Shown: positions 7,209 through 16,919, counted from the stretch's first letter. The stretch: 34,463 nucleotides of DNA from Gammaproteobacteria bacterium (GCA_021773235.1 JAJFKL010000044.1:1-34463), one strand, 5' to 3'. The notes: a model not told the origin generated them from the letters alone. Made by a program: numbers and translations.

Positions 7209-8681
7209 ATGACTCAGCACATGAAATGTAGTTTGATTATATTCCTAATCTGCATGGCTTTGCAGGGTTGCATGAAGCAGTCATATCATGAAGAGCCGGT
7301 TAATGCGGCTATTATTTTAGATGAAATCAATTCCTGGTCTATAAGTAACCCGGATTTAAATCGGTTTCTCGAATTGAATGGTCTTGCGTCTGAAATTTTA
7401 CAGACTAATGCATTCTCAATCAGTCGTTTGTTTTTGACCGGCCTATATTATGACCCTGAAATGCAAGTCGCCTATAAGAAATGGAAAAAATCAAAAGTTG
7501 TTCTGGATCACAGTGGCTTTAAAATAAACCCCGAGTTTTCTATTCCATTTGAACATCACAGTGACACGTCTGATGGACGATCAGAATGGACTATTGGCGT
7601 TGTTTTGAGTTTTATCTATGAACGCAAGAACAAAAGAGAAGCGAGGGCAGCCAAGGCGCAAGTATCTCTATTAAATGCGAGTCTGGAAATGAATAGGCTT
7701 GCTCTAGAGCGATATGGGGTATTCGAAGAGAAATACCATGCATATGCATTAAGACAGGCAAAAATTTCTGAGATAGAAAACGAAAGTAAAGCGTTGAAGA
7801 ATCTGTTAGCGCAATTACAAAATAAGTATGAACTTGGAGCAGTGAGTCAATTCGAGCTAAATTCAACAAAGCTTGAACTACAGCGAAGCTTATTTCAATT
7901 GAGTTTGCAAGAAAATAAACTGCAAGAAAATGAAGATGATTTATTAACAATGACGCATTTGATCCATTCCGAATTAGATGCGATCGAAATTGAAACTACT
8001 CACCCATTGTTATTTGCAAAGTCTGCATATAAAGAGACAGACATAATTGATTTAGATCTGACGGTCTTACAAAAAAGGATGCTAGAAAGTCATCTAGATA
8101 TGACGATCAAGTTAAATGATTATGCTCAATCTGAAGCAGAGCTGAGATTGCAAATAGAAAAACAATATCCCGATCTGGTTTTGTCTCCAGGGTTTATCTT
8201 TGACCAATCAGATAATATCTGGTCTCTAGGATCTTCATGGATATTACCGTTGTTTAAAAATAGCCAACAAAACATCAACATCTTAAAAGCACTTGAAGAG
8301 CGTAAAATAAAGCAGCAGGAAATTATTGTGTTCCAAAAAGGAATGCTAAATTCGCTATATCAAAGACATCGTTCAGTGGTAAGACATAAATCATCAATTA
8401 ATGTTAGTGATGATATTGTTGAATCTATTGAGCAGCGTGCAAAAGAGATTCAAGAGCACATTGAAATGGGTGGCATTGATTCAATAGCGATGCTGAGAAA
8501 TAGGATAGTGTTTTATAAAGCCCGACAGGAGCAGATTGATATATACAAAGAAGCTATTAATGCCATGTTAGAGATTGAACATTTGTTGCAAAGCACACAT
8601 TTGGAAATAAACATAAGTGATGTTGTGACCTCATGGATTAAACAAATTGAAGAGAGAAGTAATGATGAATTGGATAATTAA
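7209..8681 (+). CDS. TolC-like outer-membrane factor lipoprotein of an RND efflux system
   Basis: Outer-membrane channel component, about 490 residues. Starting at the ATG at 7209 (or 7221) gives a lipoprotein signal ending in the lipobox ALQG-C. The longer reading from 7119 adds a basic tail before the signal and is less likely. The protein is rich in long helices with heptad character (for example around mature residues 150-240 and 330-480), as expected of the TolC tunnel. It overlaps the adaptor gene downstream and leads a three-gene operon. It is diverged from CusC/CzcC, so the call rests on length, lipobox, coiled coils and context. Confidence 0.78.
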   Translation: MTQHMKCSLIIFLICMALQGCMKQSYHEEPVNAAIILDEINSWSISNPDLNRFLELNGLASEILQTNAFSISRLFLTGLYYDPEMQVAYKKWKKSKVVLDHSGFKINPEFSIPFEHHSDTSDGRSEWTIGVVLSFIYERKNKREARAAKAQVSLLNASLEMNRLALERYGVFEEKYHAYALRQAKISEIENESKALKNLLAQLQNKYELGAVSQFELNSTKLELQRSLFQLSLQENKLQENEDDLLTMTHLIHSELDAIEIETTHPLLFAKSAYKETDIIDLDLTVLQKRMLESHLDMTIKLNDYAQSEAELRLQIEKQYPDLVLSPGFIFDQSDNIWSLGSSWILPLFKNSQQNINILKALEERKIKQQEIIVFQKGMLNSLYQRHRSVVRHKSSINVSDDIVESIEQRAKEIQEHIEMGGIDSIAMLRNRIVFYKARQEQIDIYKEAINAMLEIEHLLQSTHLEINISDVVTSWIKQIEERSNDELDN

Positions 8682-9750
8682 ATCCTTCCTTGTTTTGCTG
8701 GTTATTAGTTTAGCGACATTTCTGGCTGTCCGGACTATTGATAAAGACAATGGTTTAATAAATGACTTAATAGTAAATGAAAGTGCTGATGAAGATGATG
8801 ATCAAGAGGAGGATGAAGAAGAAAGAATTTCAATCATTGATGGTTTCAAAGCACTAGCGCTGGATGAAGAAGTTGCTGAAGCTTCGGGGCTGAGGGTTGA
8901 GTCGTTAAAAAGCATTTCTATCAAACCAGAATTTATTGCATATGCAGAAGTTCTTGATGTGCAACCATTAGTATCTTTGAAAGCGGAGTATGAGGATTTG
9001 TTAGCGGACCGTAAGGTATTGCAAAATATTTTATATAATCATAATAAAGTTATCGAACGTGCAGAGGCATTACATAAAGCAAAAAGTCTTTCAACGCGAG
9101 ATTTGGAAAAGAGTCGTTTTGAACGCGATCAAAAGGCATCAGAACTGAATGCAGTTAATACACGTGTAAATGGTTTTGTTTTCAAAGTTAAATCTAACTG
9201 GGGGAACATGTTATCTAACTTTCTTCTTGATAAAGATCAGCAGGGTGAGTTTGATGAATTAGCATCGCAACAAAAAACACTTGTATTATTATCTTTACCA
9301 AAAAGTGAGTCGCTGAATTATCAGAATCAAACAGTATTCGTCAGTGCTCTGAACAAGAGAGAATCAGCGCAAAAGGCTTCTTATCTTGATCAAGCAAAAC
9401 AGGTTAATAACCCGCTATATGGCGAGAGTTATTTTTATTTACTTGAGTCTCAGAAAGTTAGAACGGGAATGCGATTATTCGCATGGATAGAAGATAGTGG
9501 GAATATTAGCGAAGGTTATTTTGTTCCAGAGCAAGCTGTTATTTGGTATGCCAATGAACCATGGTTGTATGTTAAACATGGGGAAGCATTATTTATAAGG
9601 AAACCTCTGGGCAAGGCTAAAAAGATTGATAATGGCTGGTTATTGGTAGACAAGGATCTTGTAGGAGATGATTTGGTCGTTACTGAAGGTGGACAGACCT
9701 TATTGTCGGAAGAATTTAAGTGGGCAATTCCCGATGAGAATGATGACTAA
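8662..9750 (+). CDS. Periplasmic adaptor (membrane fusion) protein of RND efflux, CusB-like
   Basis: Links the inner-membrane pump to the outer-membrane channel. The ATG at 8662 (a second at 8665) is preferred over the TTG at 8647, because AGAGAGAAG precedes it; it overlaps the upstream gene by 20 bases. One N-terminal membrane helix (about 5-22) is followed by a very acidic segment (ESADEDDDQEEDEEE), which is unusual. Then come a short lipoyl-like half, a helical hairpin rich in Lys and Glu (about 115-165), and beta-barrel segments including EGYFVPEQAVIW, the typical CusB-like region before the C-terminal domain. No His/Met-rich metal site is obvious. Confidence 0.8.
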   Translation: MMNWIIKSFLVLLVISLATFLAVRTIDKDNGLINDLIVNESADEDDDQEEDEEERISIIDGFKALALDEEVAEASGLRVESLKSISIKPEFIAYAEVLDVQPLVSLKAEYEDLLADRKVLQNILYNHNKVIERAEALHKAKSLSTRDLEKSRFERDQKASELNAVNTRVNGFVFKVKSNWGNMLSNFLLDKDQQGEFDELASQQKTLVLLSLPKSESLNYQNQTVFVSALNKRESAQKASYLDQAKQVNNPLYGESYFYLLESQKVRTGMRLFAWIEDSGNISEGYFVPEQAVIWYANEPWLYVKHGEALFIRKPLGKAKKIDNGWLLVDKDLVGDDLVVTEGGQTLLSEEFKWAIPDENDD

Positions 9751-9973
9751 TTATATGGCATCGTTAAAAATGCACTTTTTTCACGATTCAATGTGCCGTA
9801 CCTTAGTAATTATTCTCGGTAGCCGCGTCAGTTTCGTGCTCGAATACCCACAGGGCAGGATCTCCTCATGTATTAAATATACACTGCGGTTCTGTGCGCG
9901 AAACATCCTTGCACTCGCAAAAAAATCACTATTTTTAGCGATACCATTCTGGTTGTTTGGAAAATAAATAATC
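9751..9973. other. Unexplained 223-base gap inside the efflux operon, GC-richer than its flanks
   Basis: Adaptor and pump genes of such operons are normally adjacent. Here they are separated by a stretch visibly richer in GC, containing a near-perfect hairpin (CGCAAAAAAA...TTTTTAGCG, 9916-9940) and TGTAT-TAAAT-ATACA near 9869-9883. A 70-codon open frame from 9755 to 9967 has no ribosome site and no recognisable content, so I do not call it a gene. The stretch may be an inserted intergenic repeat or a regulatory leader for the pump. Confidence 0.4.
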
Positions 9974-12900
9974 ATGTTAGCAACGCTCGTCAGGTTTTCT
10001 ATTAATTATCGTGGTGTGGTAATAGCGATTGCCATGCTATTAATGATTTATAGCATCTATCAATTATCTCGTGCAGGACTTGATATTTTCCCTGAGTTTT
10101 CTCCGAATTTAATCGTCGTACAAACAGAAGCTCCCGGATATTCAACTCAACAGGTCGAAATTCTCGTGACCAGGCCAATAGAAACAACGTTGTCCGGTTT
10201 GATTGGCATAGACCATGTGCGTTCAGAGTCTATTCAAGGTTTATCTATAGTAAATATTTATTTTGAAGAAGATACGGATATCTACCGTAATCGCCAGCTT
10301 GTTTCAGAAAGGCTTGCCGGGTTAATTAACTTGTTACCAGAAGGTGTTGGCCCCGCTGTTCCTGTGCCTATGGCTTCATCATCGGCAACAATTTTAACCA
10401 TGGGTGTGACATCATCTAGCAAAAACATGATGGAATTACGCAGCATGGTTGATTGGAATCTGGTGCCGACTATTTTAAGCGTGCCAGGTGTCGCAGACGT
10501 TAATGTCTTTGGTGGTGATATAAAGCAGTTACAAATTCAGCTCGATGAAAATAAACTTCGCCAATATGATATCGGAATCAATGAAGTTGCTGATGCAGCA
10601 AAACAAGCAACAGGGATCTTTGGCGCTGGATTCATTGAGAATAATAATCAGCGTTTGAGTTTAAGCTTAACTGGTTTGCCTGAACAGATTGATGAGCTTG
10701 GACAGGTAGTCGTTAAACATAGTGATGGCGTGAGTATTACACTTGGTGATGTTGCTAATATTGATTACGGTGCAGAACCTTCTTTTGGCGCTGGGTCAAT
10801 ATTGGGTAAAGAAGGCATCGTTTTAATGGTCATCGGCCAATATGGCGCAAACACATTAAACGTATCGAATGCCGTTGAAGAAGCCATTCAAGGTCTCGAT
10901 AAGATATTTGCTGATAACGATATCAAACTACATCCTACTTTATTTCGCCCAGCTAATTATATAGAACGTTCAGTGAGTAGTATTACAGGGCATCTATTGA
11001 TAGGCGGTTTATTTGTTGTTGGTGTACTTGTTGTTTTTTTATTCAATTTCAGAACGGCATTTATTTCAGTGATGGCGATTCCGTTGTCCTTATTGACGGC
11101 CATCCTGGTTTTATTAGAGCTTGGCGTGAATTTGAATATTATGGTGATTGGTGGTTTGGCTATTGCATTGGGCGAGGTAGTTGATGATGCGATTATTGAT
11201 ACTGAAAATATATTTCGACGTTTGCGGCAAAACAAACTTTTAAGTAATCCATTACCAATGAAAGAAGTTGTCTACAACGCTTCGATGGAAGTGCGCGGAT
11301 CAGTTGTTTATGCCAGCTTTATTGTGGCTTTAGTTTTTGTTCCTCTGTTGCACCTTAGTGGTATTACCGGACGCTTGTTTGCGCCACTGGGAATGGCCTA
11401 CATACTATCAATTATGATGTCATTATTTGTGGCATTAACAGTAACACCTGCATTGTGTTATTTGCTCTTGGCAAAAGACAAGTTGAAAAATATTGAGCCA
11501 CCACTAATTAATGTACTGCAGCCATATTATGAAAAATCGCTCACGCTAATCTCACGTTCTCCATATTTGGTGATTATTTCGACAATACTCTTTTGTTTGT
11601 CCGGTTTATCGGTATTGCCGGGTGTTGGCGGACAATTTATTCCAAACCTTAGGGAAGGACATTATATTGTCCACACTTCAAGTGTTTCTGGCACCTCGTT
11701 AAAAGAATCAATTCGTGTCGGAAACCAACTAACGAAATCATTCCTTGAAATACCAGGCGTCACATCTGTTTCGCAATGGGCTGGTAGAGCAGAGCGTGGG
11801 GCAGATACATTTGGTAGTCACTATAGTGAATTTGAAGTTGATCTAGATATCAACTTGAGTGGTTCAGAACAACAGCAAGTGTTAGATCGATTACGAGAAA
11901 CATTGAACAATTTTCCTGGCTTACGTTATGAAGCACATAATTTTTTATCTGAACGTATACACGAAACTATTTCGGGATATACCACGCCCGTTGTGGTAAA
12001 TATCTATGGTAATGATCTTGATGCACTAGATAAAAAGGCGACCGAAGTCGCTGCAGTAATGAAAACAATCGATGGTGCAAGCAGCGTGCAAGTCCAGTCT
12101 TCTACTCCAACGCCACTTTTACAGATTGCATTACGGCTGGATAAGTTAAAAGAGCACGGTCTTGCTCCACTTGAAGTCGTGGATAGCATTAAAACTGCAT
12201 TCGAAGGTTTATCCGTTGCGAAATATCAGGATGACAATCGTATATTCAATGTCGTGGTCAGCTTAGCTGAAAGCAAACGGCAAACTCCTAGCGATGTTCG
12301 TCAATTACCCATTAAAACTGCCGGTGGATTGTTGTTACCGTTGTCAGAATTTGCAGATATTAGACAGCAAAGTGGTCGATACAATATTTTGCATCAGGAC
12401 GGACAACGATTACAGAGTATAACGAGCAATGTTGTTAATCGAGATATTGTCAGTTTCATGGATGATCTTGAAGAGACCGTATCTGCACAGGTTGAATTTA
12501 GTGCTGAAATTTATCCAGAGTTCACCGGGGCTGCAATTGAGCAAGCTAAGGCAAAAGAGGAGTTGATTGTACTCTCGAGTTTAGTGTTGGCTATCGTGAT
12601 GATGTTAATTTACATCGCTATTGGCAGTTTTAGGCATGTGTTATTAATGTTAATCAATCTACCATTCGCGTTAGTCGGTGGCGTGATTGCCGTTCTAATT
12701 ACCGGTGGGGGACTATCAGTTGGTTCTCTAGTGGGGTTTGTTACATTATTTGGTATCACAATTCGTAATTCAATAATGCTGGTTTCTCATTATCAGTATT
12801 TGGTGCAAGAAGAAGGTTTGCCCTGGAATCTTGATGTGGCTATTCAAGGAGCAAAGGAAAGGTTGCCATCAATTTTGATGACGGCACTGGTTACCGCATT

Positions 12901-13057
12901 GGCAATGTTACCGATAGCCATTAATAGCGATAATCCTGGACGAGAAATCATGGGGCCAATGGCGGCAATCATTATTGGGGGATTGGCATCTTCAACTATA
13001 CTTAACCTGCTCATTATGCCGGCAGTAATGCTGAAATTTGGTAAATTTAATAAATAA
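9974..13057 (+). CDS. RND-family efflux pump, heavy-metal (CusA/CzcA) type
   Basis: Proton-driven inner-membrane pump of 1027 residues with the 12-helix, two-loop RND architecture. The start is supported by the usual N terminus and by HME-type early motifs (DIFPEFSPNLIVVQTEAPGY; QVEILVTRPIE). TM4 reads GGLAIALGEVVDDAIIDTEN, which resembles CusA (GGIAIAIGAMVDAAIVMIEN): the Asp and Glu of the proton relay are kept, while the extra Asp of CzcA is replaced by Ala. That favours a CusA-like mechanism, but the metal-binding methionines cannot be assigned by eye. It closes the operon with the outer-membrane factor and adaptor. Substrate (metal ion or organic compound) is not determined. Confidence 0.9.
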   Translation: MLATLVRFSINYRGVVIAIAMLLMIYSIYQLSRAGLDIFPEFSPNLIVVQTEAPGYSTQQVEILVTRPIETTLSGLIGIDHVRSESIQGLSIVNIYFEEDTDIYRNRQLVSERLAGLINLLPEGVGPAVPVPMASSSATILTMGVTSSSKNMMELRSMVDWNLVPTILSVPGVADVNVFGGDIKQLQIQLDENKLRQYDIGINEVADAAKQATGIFGAGFIENNNQRLSLSLTGLPEQIDELGQVVVKHSDGVSITLGDVANIDYGAEPSFGAGSILGKEGIVLMVIGQYGANTLNVSNAVEEAIQGLDKIFADNDIKLHPTLFRPANYIERSVSSITGHLLIGGLFVVGVLVVFLFNFRTAFISVMAIPLSLLTAILVLLELGVNLNIMVIGGLAIALGEVVDDAIIDTENIFRRLRQNKLLSNPLPMKEVVYNASMEVRGSVVYASFIVALVFVPLLHLSGITGRLFAPLGMAYILSIMMSLFVALTVTPALCYLLLAKDKLKNIEPPLINVLQPYYEKSLTLISRSPYLVIISTILFCLSGLSVLPGVGGQFIPNLREGHYIVHTSSVSGTSLKESIRVGNQLTKSFLEIPGVTSVSQWAGRAERGADTFGSHYSEFEVDLDINLSGSEQQQVLDRLRETLNNFPGLRYEAHNFLSERIHETISGYTTPVVVNIYGNDLDALDKKATEVAAVMKTIDGASSVQVQSSTPTPLLQIALRLDKLKEHGLAPLEVVDSIKTAFEGLSVAKYQDDNRIFNVVVSLAESKRQTPSDVRQLPIKTAGGLLLPLSEFADIRQQSGRYNILHQDGQRLQSITSNVVNRDIVSFMDDLEETVSAQVEFSAEIYPEFTGAAIEQAKAKEELIVLSSLVLAIVMMLIYIAIGSFRHVLLMLINLPFALVGGVIAVLITGGGLSVGSLVGFVTLFGITIRNSIMLVSHYQYLVQEEGLPWNLDVAIQGAKERLPSILMTALVTALAMLPIAINSDNPGREIMGPMAAIIIGGLASSTILNLLIMPAVMLKFGKFNK

Positions 13058-13107
13058 AAAATCTGGATACCTGATTTAAATCAAAGAATTATCGAGAAAT
13101 GTCGATA

Positions 13108-13137
13108 CTATCTACATGATCAAACAGATAGCTTTTT
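13108..13137 (+). terminator. Possible intrinsic terminator after the efflux operon
   Basis: Stem CTATCT / AGATAG with a 12-base loop, followed by CTTTTT, lies about 50 bases after the pump stop codon. The stem is short and AT-rich, so it would be weak. Confidence 0.4.
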
Positions 13138-13301
13138 AAATAAACGGCTAACAAATATTGTTTAAAAAACGGGGTTTTGTTTCTTTCCTTATTAATAAAT
13201 TGCATGATAAAAATGCGATAATTAATTGAATTAAAACTAATTATTAAATAAAATCATTTTTGTCGTAAATGGCACATGCTATTCAAACAAAATAAATTCA
13301 T

Positions 13302-14552
13302 ATGAAAATTTTAATAATCGATGATTCGAGCGATTTCAGGGCCTTGCTTAGGCTGTATCTGAACAAAGAGCTCAAGGATGTTGAAATCATCGAATACGAC
13401 TTTGATAATCTCGGTAAGCCACCAGATAATTTTCAGTGGTTCCAATACGACATACTATTTTTGGACTATAAATTGGGCCCACATGAAGATGGGCTACAGT
13501 GGCTTAAAGAGTTCAGAGATAAGCCCGGTTTTCCACCGACGATTATTCTTACTGCTGAAGGTGATGAATATATCGCTGTTAAAGCGATTAAATTAGGTGC
13601 GGCAGATTACATCAATAAGGTTGATATCAAACCTAAGCGTATTGCTGAAATGGTTGATGAAGCTACCGAGTTTTCAAAACGCACTAATACTGATCAAGAA
13701 AATGAAATAAATGATGCGACTCAAATAATCAGAAAGGCCCATAAGAAAGATGCAGTGCCGGATACCAGCTTAGATATTGGTTATAAATTTGTTCGTATGA
13801 TTGGTGAAGGGGCAATGTCCAAAGTTTATTTGGCAGAACGCGTGACAGACAAAATGACGGTTGTTTTAAAAGTGCTTGATTTGACGCGTGTACATGAACC
13901 TAAGTTAGTGAAACGTTTTATCCAGGAAGCAAATTTAATAGCCAGCTTAAACTCACCATTCGTCGTTAAGATTTTTGAGCATGGAATAACCGAAGATTAC
14001 GGGTATATCGCAATGGAATTTTTTTCTCGGGGTGATTTAAAACAACGAGCGGAGATGGGCTTAAATCATGAGATAGCTGTTATCTATGCTACTCATATTG
14101 CCTATGGCCTTGCACAAATTCATGCGATCAATGTTGTACATAGAGATCTTAAGCCAGCCAATATTATGTTTCGTGGAGATGACAGTCTTGCACTGGCTGA
14201 TTTTGGCATATCAAAAAAGATCGATGAGGTGAGTGACATTACGACCATGGGGCAGATATTAGGAACACCTCATTATATGAGTCCAGAACAAGGCGCGGGT
14301 GATGATGTTGATACACGCACAGATATATATAGTGTTGGTGTGATACTGTATGAATTACTTACGGGTGATAAGCCTTTTACCGCAGCAACGGCGGCCTCGT
14401 TAATCTACCAACATATTCACGCCCCCATTCCAAGGCTGCCAAGCAAGTTGAAGCAATATCAGAATATTATCGATTCTCTATTAACAAAGAAACCGGATGA
14501 TCGAATACAAACAGCGAACGAATTAATAAAGTTATTGGAAGCGATCCAATAA
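13302..14552 (+). CDS. Response-regulator receiver fused to Ser/Thr protein kinase
   Basis: Cytoplasmic 416-residue protein with two signalling modules. Residues 1-125 form a receiver domain with acidic pocket IIDDS and phospho-acceptor Asp55 (LFLDYKLG). Residues about 160-416 form a Hanks-type kinase: glycine loop IGEGAMSKVY (167-176), Lys190, catalytic HRDLKPAN (280-287), DFG (300-302) and GTPHYMSPEQ (321-330). All catalytic residues are present and there is no membrane segment or sensor tail. This suggests that a histidine kinase gates Ser/Thr phosphorylation. No histidine kinase is adjacent; the closest lie at 321 and 19723. It stands alone between the efflux operon and the convergent TonB2 cluster, which it could target, but that is only proximity. 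Confidence 0.93.
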   Translation: MKILIIDDSSDFRALLRLYLNKELKDVEIIEYDFDNLGKPPDNFQWFQYDILFLDYKLGPHEDGLQWLKEFRDKPGFPPTIILTAEGDEYIAVKAIKLGAADYINKVDIKPKRIAEMVDEATEFSKRTNTDQENEINDATQIIRKAHKKDAVPDTSLDIGYKFVRMIGEGAMSKVYLAERVTDKMTVVLKVLDLTRVHEPKLVKRFIQEANLIASLNSPFVVKIFEHGITEDYGYIAMEFFSRGDLKQRAEMGLNHEIAVIYATHIAYGLAQIHAINVVHRDLKPANIMFRGDDSLALADFGISKKIDEVSDITTMGQILGTPHYMSPEQGAGDDVDTRTDIYSVGVILYELLTGDKPFTAATAASLIYQHIHAPIPRLPSKLKQYQNIIDSLLTKKPDDRIQTANELIKLLEAIQ

Positions 14553-14578
14553 GCTACTTGCTTAGCTGTCTTGTGTTT
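14550..14578 (+). terminator. Weak hairpin between convergent genes
   Basis: TAAGC-TACTT-GCTTA (14550-14564) includes the kinase stop codon and is followed by a T-rich stretch (TTGTGTTTTTGTTG). It may end the kinase transcript inside the 3' end of the convergent TPR gene. Confidence 0.3.
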
Positions 14579-15800
14579 TTGTTGTTTTATCTTTCAAATG
14601 GTCCAACCACCAACTAGCTTGTTCTTCTGTTGATTTGTCAGATAATGCATGGGTAAACGCGCGTGTTGCTTTTTCCAGGTTTTTAGAATGGTATTGTGCA
14701 ATACCGAGAAGAAGATTAACTTTGGATAATAAAACTTTCCCTTCAGACTTGAGCTTAACATCAAGTACTTCAATGACCTTTCCCCATTCTTCAGCTTCAA
14801 TATAAAGTTGACCTAATCGAAGTCGAGTATGGTCATCATTATATTTTTTAATGATTTCTTTAAATACAGGCGCAGCTTTTTGATCTTCCTGAGCAAGCAG
14901 CCAACTGTCTGCGAGTAGCGTCAAGGATCTAATGTCTGGAGTAATGTCACCAATAGCCATTTCCTTTTCAAGGATCATCGCTGCCTTGTAGGGCATTTCC
15001 AAATAGAGGTAATTACTGATTAGTCGGTTGATGTCATCTTTTTGTAGCAATCCTTTTGCATAGGCTAGCTCATATACAGCTAATGCTTTTTTGTCCTGTT
15101 CCAGACGTTGGTAGATCTCTGCTAGTTGTAACCAATAATTCGTTTTCTTAGGATGCTTGTTGATGATTGTTTCAAGTAGCGTGACAGACTTTTTATATTC
15201 TTTTATCTCATAATAACCAGCTAATAGCAGTTCGTACCAGCTCAGCGGCGGCTTGCTGGAGAGCGCTAGAGCCTTTTCTACATGAATTATAAGTTGTTTA
15301 TAGTCTTTGATATAATAATAAGCTGTTGCAGCTAATATATGTGCGTCTCCCGTTGCTTTGGGCTCATTAGCAAACCATTTTGATAAGTATTTTAGCCCCT
15401 CTTTTGTTTTGTCTATATGAATTAACAACTGCGCGGTAGAGTAGTTTAGCCCATGCGTAACTTCTGCTGGTAAAGCATTAAGAGATAATGCCTTGATGAA
15501 ATGTTTTGCAGCATCGCTGAATTCGCCGATATTACTCTTGGCGTAACCCATGGTTTGATAGGCAACAGCAGAATCGTAAGCTTTAAGATTGTTTGATGAA
15601 ATTAATTTTTTTAACCTTTTAAGAGCCTCACCATTTTGTCCTTCATCGATTTGTTGATGAATTCCAATTAGCTCAGCATGCACATTAGCGTCTAATTGAT
15701 AAGTCTTCTTCTCTTCTTCAGCAAAGAGAGAACTACAACAAAGCACAAGCATAAGCATTAAAATACTTTTTGATATTTGTGCTTGTGGAAATGTATTCAT
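14562..15800 (-). CDS. TPR-repeat periplasmic protein of the TonB2 cluster
   Basis: 412 residues with an N-terminal signal (hydrophobic run SILMLMLVLCCSSLFA, cleaved before EEEKKTY), then repeated 34-residue helical pairs typical of tetratricopeptide repeats, for example YQTMGYAKSNIGEFSDAAKH and LQLAEIYQRLEQDKKALAVY. TPR proteins often close TtpC/TonB2 operons and are thought to assist complex assembly or function. It overlaps tonB by four bases (ATGA), so it is the last gene of the operon. It has no catalytic motif. Confidence 0.88.
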   Translation of the reverse strand: MNTFPQAQISKSILMLMLVLCCSSLFAEEEKKTYQLDANVHAELIGIHQQIDEGQNGEALKRLKKLISSNNLKAYDSAVAYQTMGYAKSNIGEFSDAAKHFIKALSLNALPAEVTHGLNYSTAQLLIHIDKTKEGLKYLSKWFANEPKATGDAHILAATAYYYIKDYKQLIIHVEKALALSSKPPLSWYELLLAGYYEIKEYKKSVTLLETIINKHPKKTNYWLQLAEIYQRLEQDKKALAVYELAYAKGLLQKDDINRLISNYLYLEMPYKAAMILEKEMAIGDITPDIRSLTLLADSWLLAQEDQKAAPVFKEIIKKYNDDHTRLRLGQLYIEAEEWGKVIEVLDVKLKSEGKVLLSKVNLLLGIAQYHSKNLEKATRAFTHALSDKSTEEQASWWLDHLKDKTTKTQDS

Positions 15801-16489
15801 CGTTTTAATTTAAATTTCACGTCTTGACGAGCACGTTTCTCAGTGGGTTTGCCATCAATAATATCCGGATTATATTTCCATTTAGATATTGCTTTTAAAA
15901 CAGCACTGTCAAATATTTTAGGTGGTTTAGATTTCACAACGACAGCATTTTTAACAGAACCATCAATTGCTATTGTAAATTCGACAGTTACAACGCCTTG
16001 AATACCACTGCGCAAAGCACGTAGAGGATAGATAGGCGGGACTCTTAAAGTCGGTACAACATTGGTATCAATTTTAGGTCTTGACGGTTTACTGCGAGGC
16101 TTGGCTTTTAATGTGCTTTTTGCAAAGTCACCAAGATAAGGCGTGCCAGACAGCGATAAAGGCATGTTTATGTCAGGAGGGGACAATTCCGCTTGCATGG
16201 GTTGAGGTTTTTCTAATTGAGGCTCAACCATTTCTGGGGGAGGCGGATCTTCTTCCAGAGGTGGTGGTTCAATCTCTTCAATTTCTTTTTTTGGTTTGGG
16301 TGGTTCTGGTTTTCTTTCTAGTTTTATAAATTCAACAAGGTTGATGTCAGATAAGTTTAAGTCTAGTGAATGCTCATTACTTACCAATTGTTGAATCAAG
16401 ATAAATATCGCTATATTTAAAACTATGGCAATAACAATTGCAGACGGGGTTTTCACCGTGTCCAGGATATTTACTTTTGGGAATTGCAT
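15797..16489 (-). CDS. tonB: TonB energy-transducing protein (TonB2 type)
   Basis: Couples the inner-membrane proton gradient to outer-membrane receptors. Residues about 17-35 form the membrane anchor. A Pro/Glu/Lys-rich spacer (PEPPKPKKEIEEIEPPP and on, about 57-100) spans the periplasm. The C-terminal TonB domain (about 145-230) has PPIYPLRALRSGIQGVVTVE and ISKWKYNPDIIDGKP. At 230 residues it is of the short TonB2 kind. Classical His20 is not evident in the anchor. It lies 23 bases after exbD and overlaps the TPR gene. No iron receptor is present in the window. Confidence 0.94.
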   Translation of the reverse strand: MQFPKVNILDTVKTPSAIVIAIVLNIAIFILIQQLVSNEHSLDLNLSDINLVEFIKLERKPEPPKPKKEIEEIEPPPLEEDPPPPEMVEPQLEKPQPMQAELSPPDINMPLSLSGTPYLGDFAKSTLKAKPRSKPSRPKIDTNVVPTLRVPPIYPLRALRSGIQGVVTVEFTIAIDGSVKNAVVVKSKPPKIFDSAVLKAISKWKYNPDIIDGKPTEKRARQDVKFKLKR

Positions 16490-16512
16490 GTTTCTGAAAA
16501 TGGTAAAATTAA

Positions 16513-16917
16513 TTACTCATTTGAAGCAGCGATTGACACATTGCTGACGCCAGCAAGACGTACTTGATCAAGCACCTCAACGGTTGTTCCTGTGCGCGCA
16601 CTTTGATCAGCAAGGATGATGACCGTGCCTTCTGGATTTTGAGCATGCAGGTGTTCTACGTGAGCACGAACCGCACGCATATCAATCTTTTGGCTATCGA
16701 TCCAAATTTCTCCATCTTTACTGACACCAATGATCATACTGCCTTGTTCTTCTCTGACCGCAGTCTGGGCAGTTGGACGATCAACATCAATACCTGATTC
16801 TTTAGTGAAGGATGCGGTTACTAGAAAAAATATTAACAAGATAAATACCATGTCGATTAGCGGTGTTAGATTAACGCTTTCGGCAGCTGATTCTTGCTTG
16901 GAGTGAGTATGTCTCAT
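16513..16917 (-). CDS. exbD: ExbD proton-channel subunit (TonB2 system)
   Basis: 134-residue biopolymer transport protein with a single N-terminal helix. The signature VNLTPLIDMVFILLIFFLVT carries the essential membrane Asp at residue 22. The periplasmic C-terminal domain includes VIILADQSARTGTTVEVLDQ, the usual ExbD/TolR fold. It is two bases downstream of exbB. It works with ExbB and TonB to harvest the proton motive force. Confidence 0.96.
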   Translation of the reverse strand: MRHTHSKQESAAESVNLTPLIDMVFILLIFFLVTASFTKESGIDVDRPTAQTAVREEQGSMIIGVSKDGEIWIDSQKIDMRAVRAHVEHLHAQNPEGTVIILADQSARTGTTVEVLDQVRLAGVSNVSIAASNE

Positions 16918-16919
16918 GA

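Noticed and set aside
9668..9967. 99-codon open frame across the adaptor end and the gap
   Set aside because: Overlaps the adaptor in another frame, lacks a ribosome site and has no recognisable protein content; even the shorter version from 9755 is unsupported.
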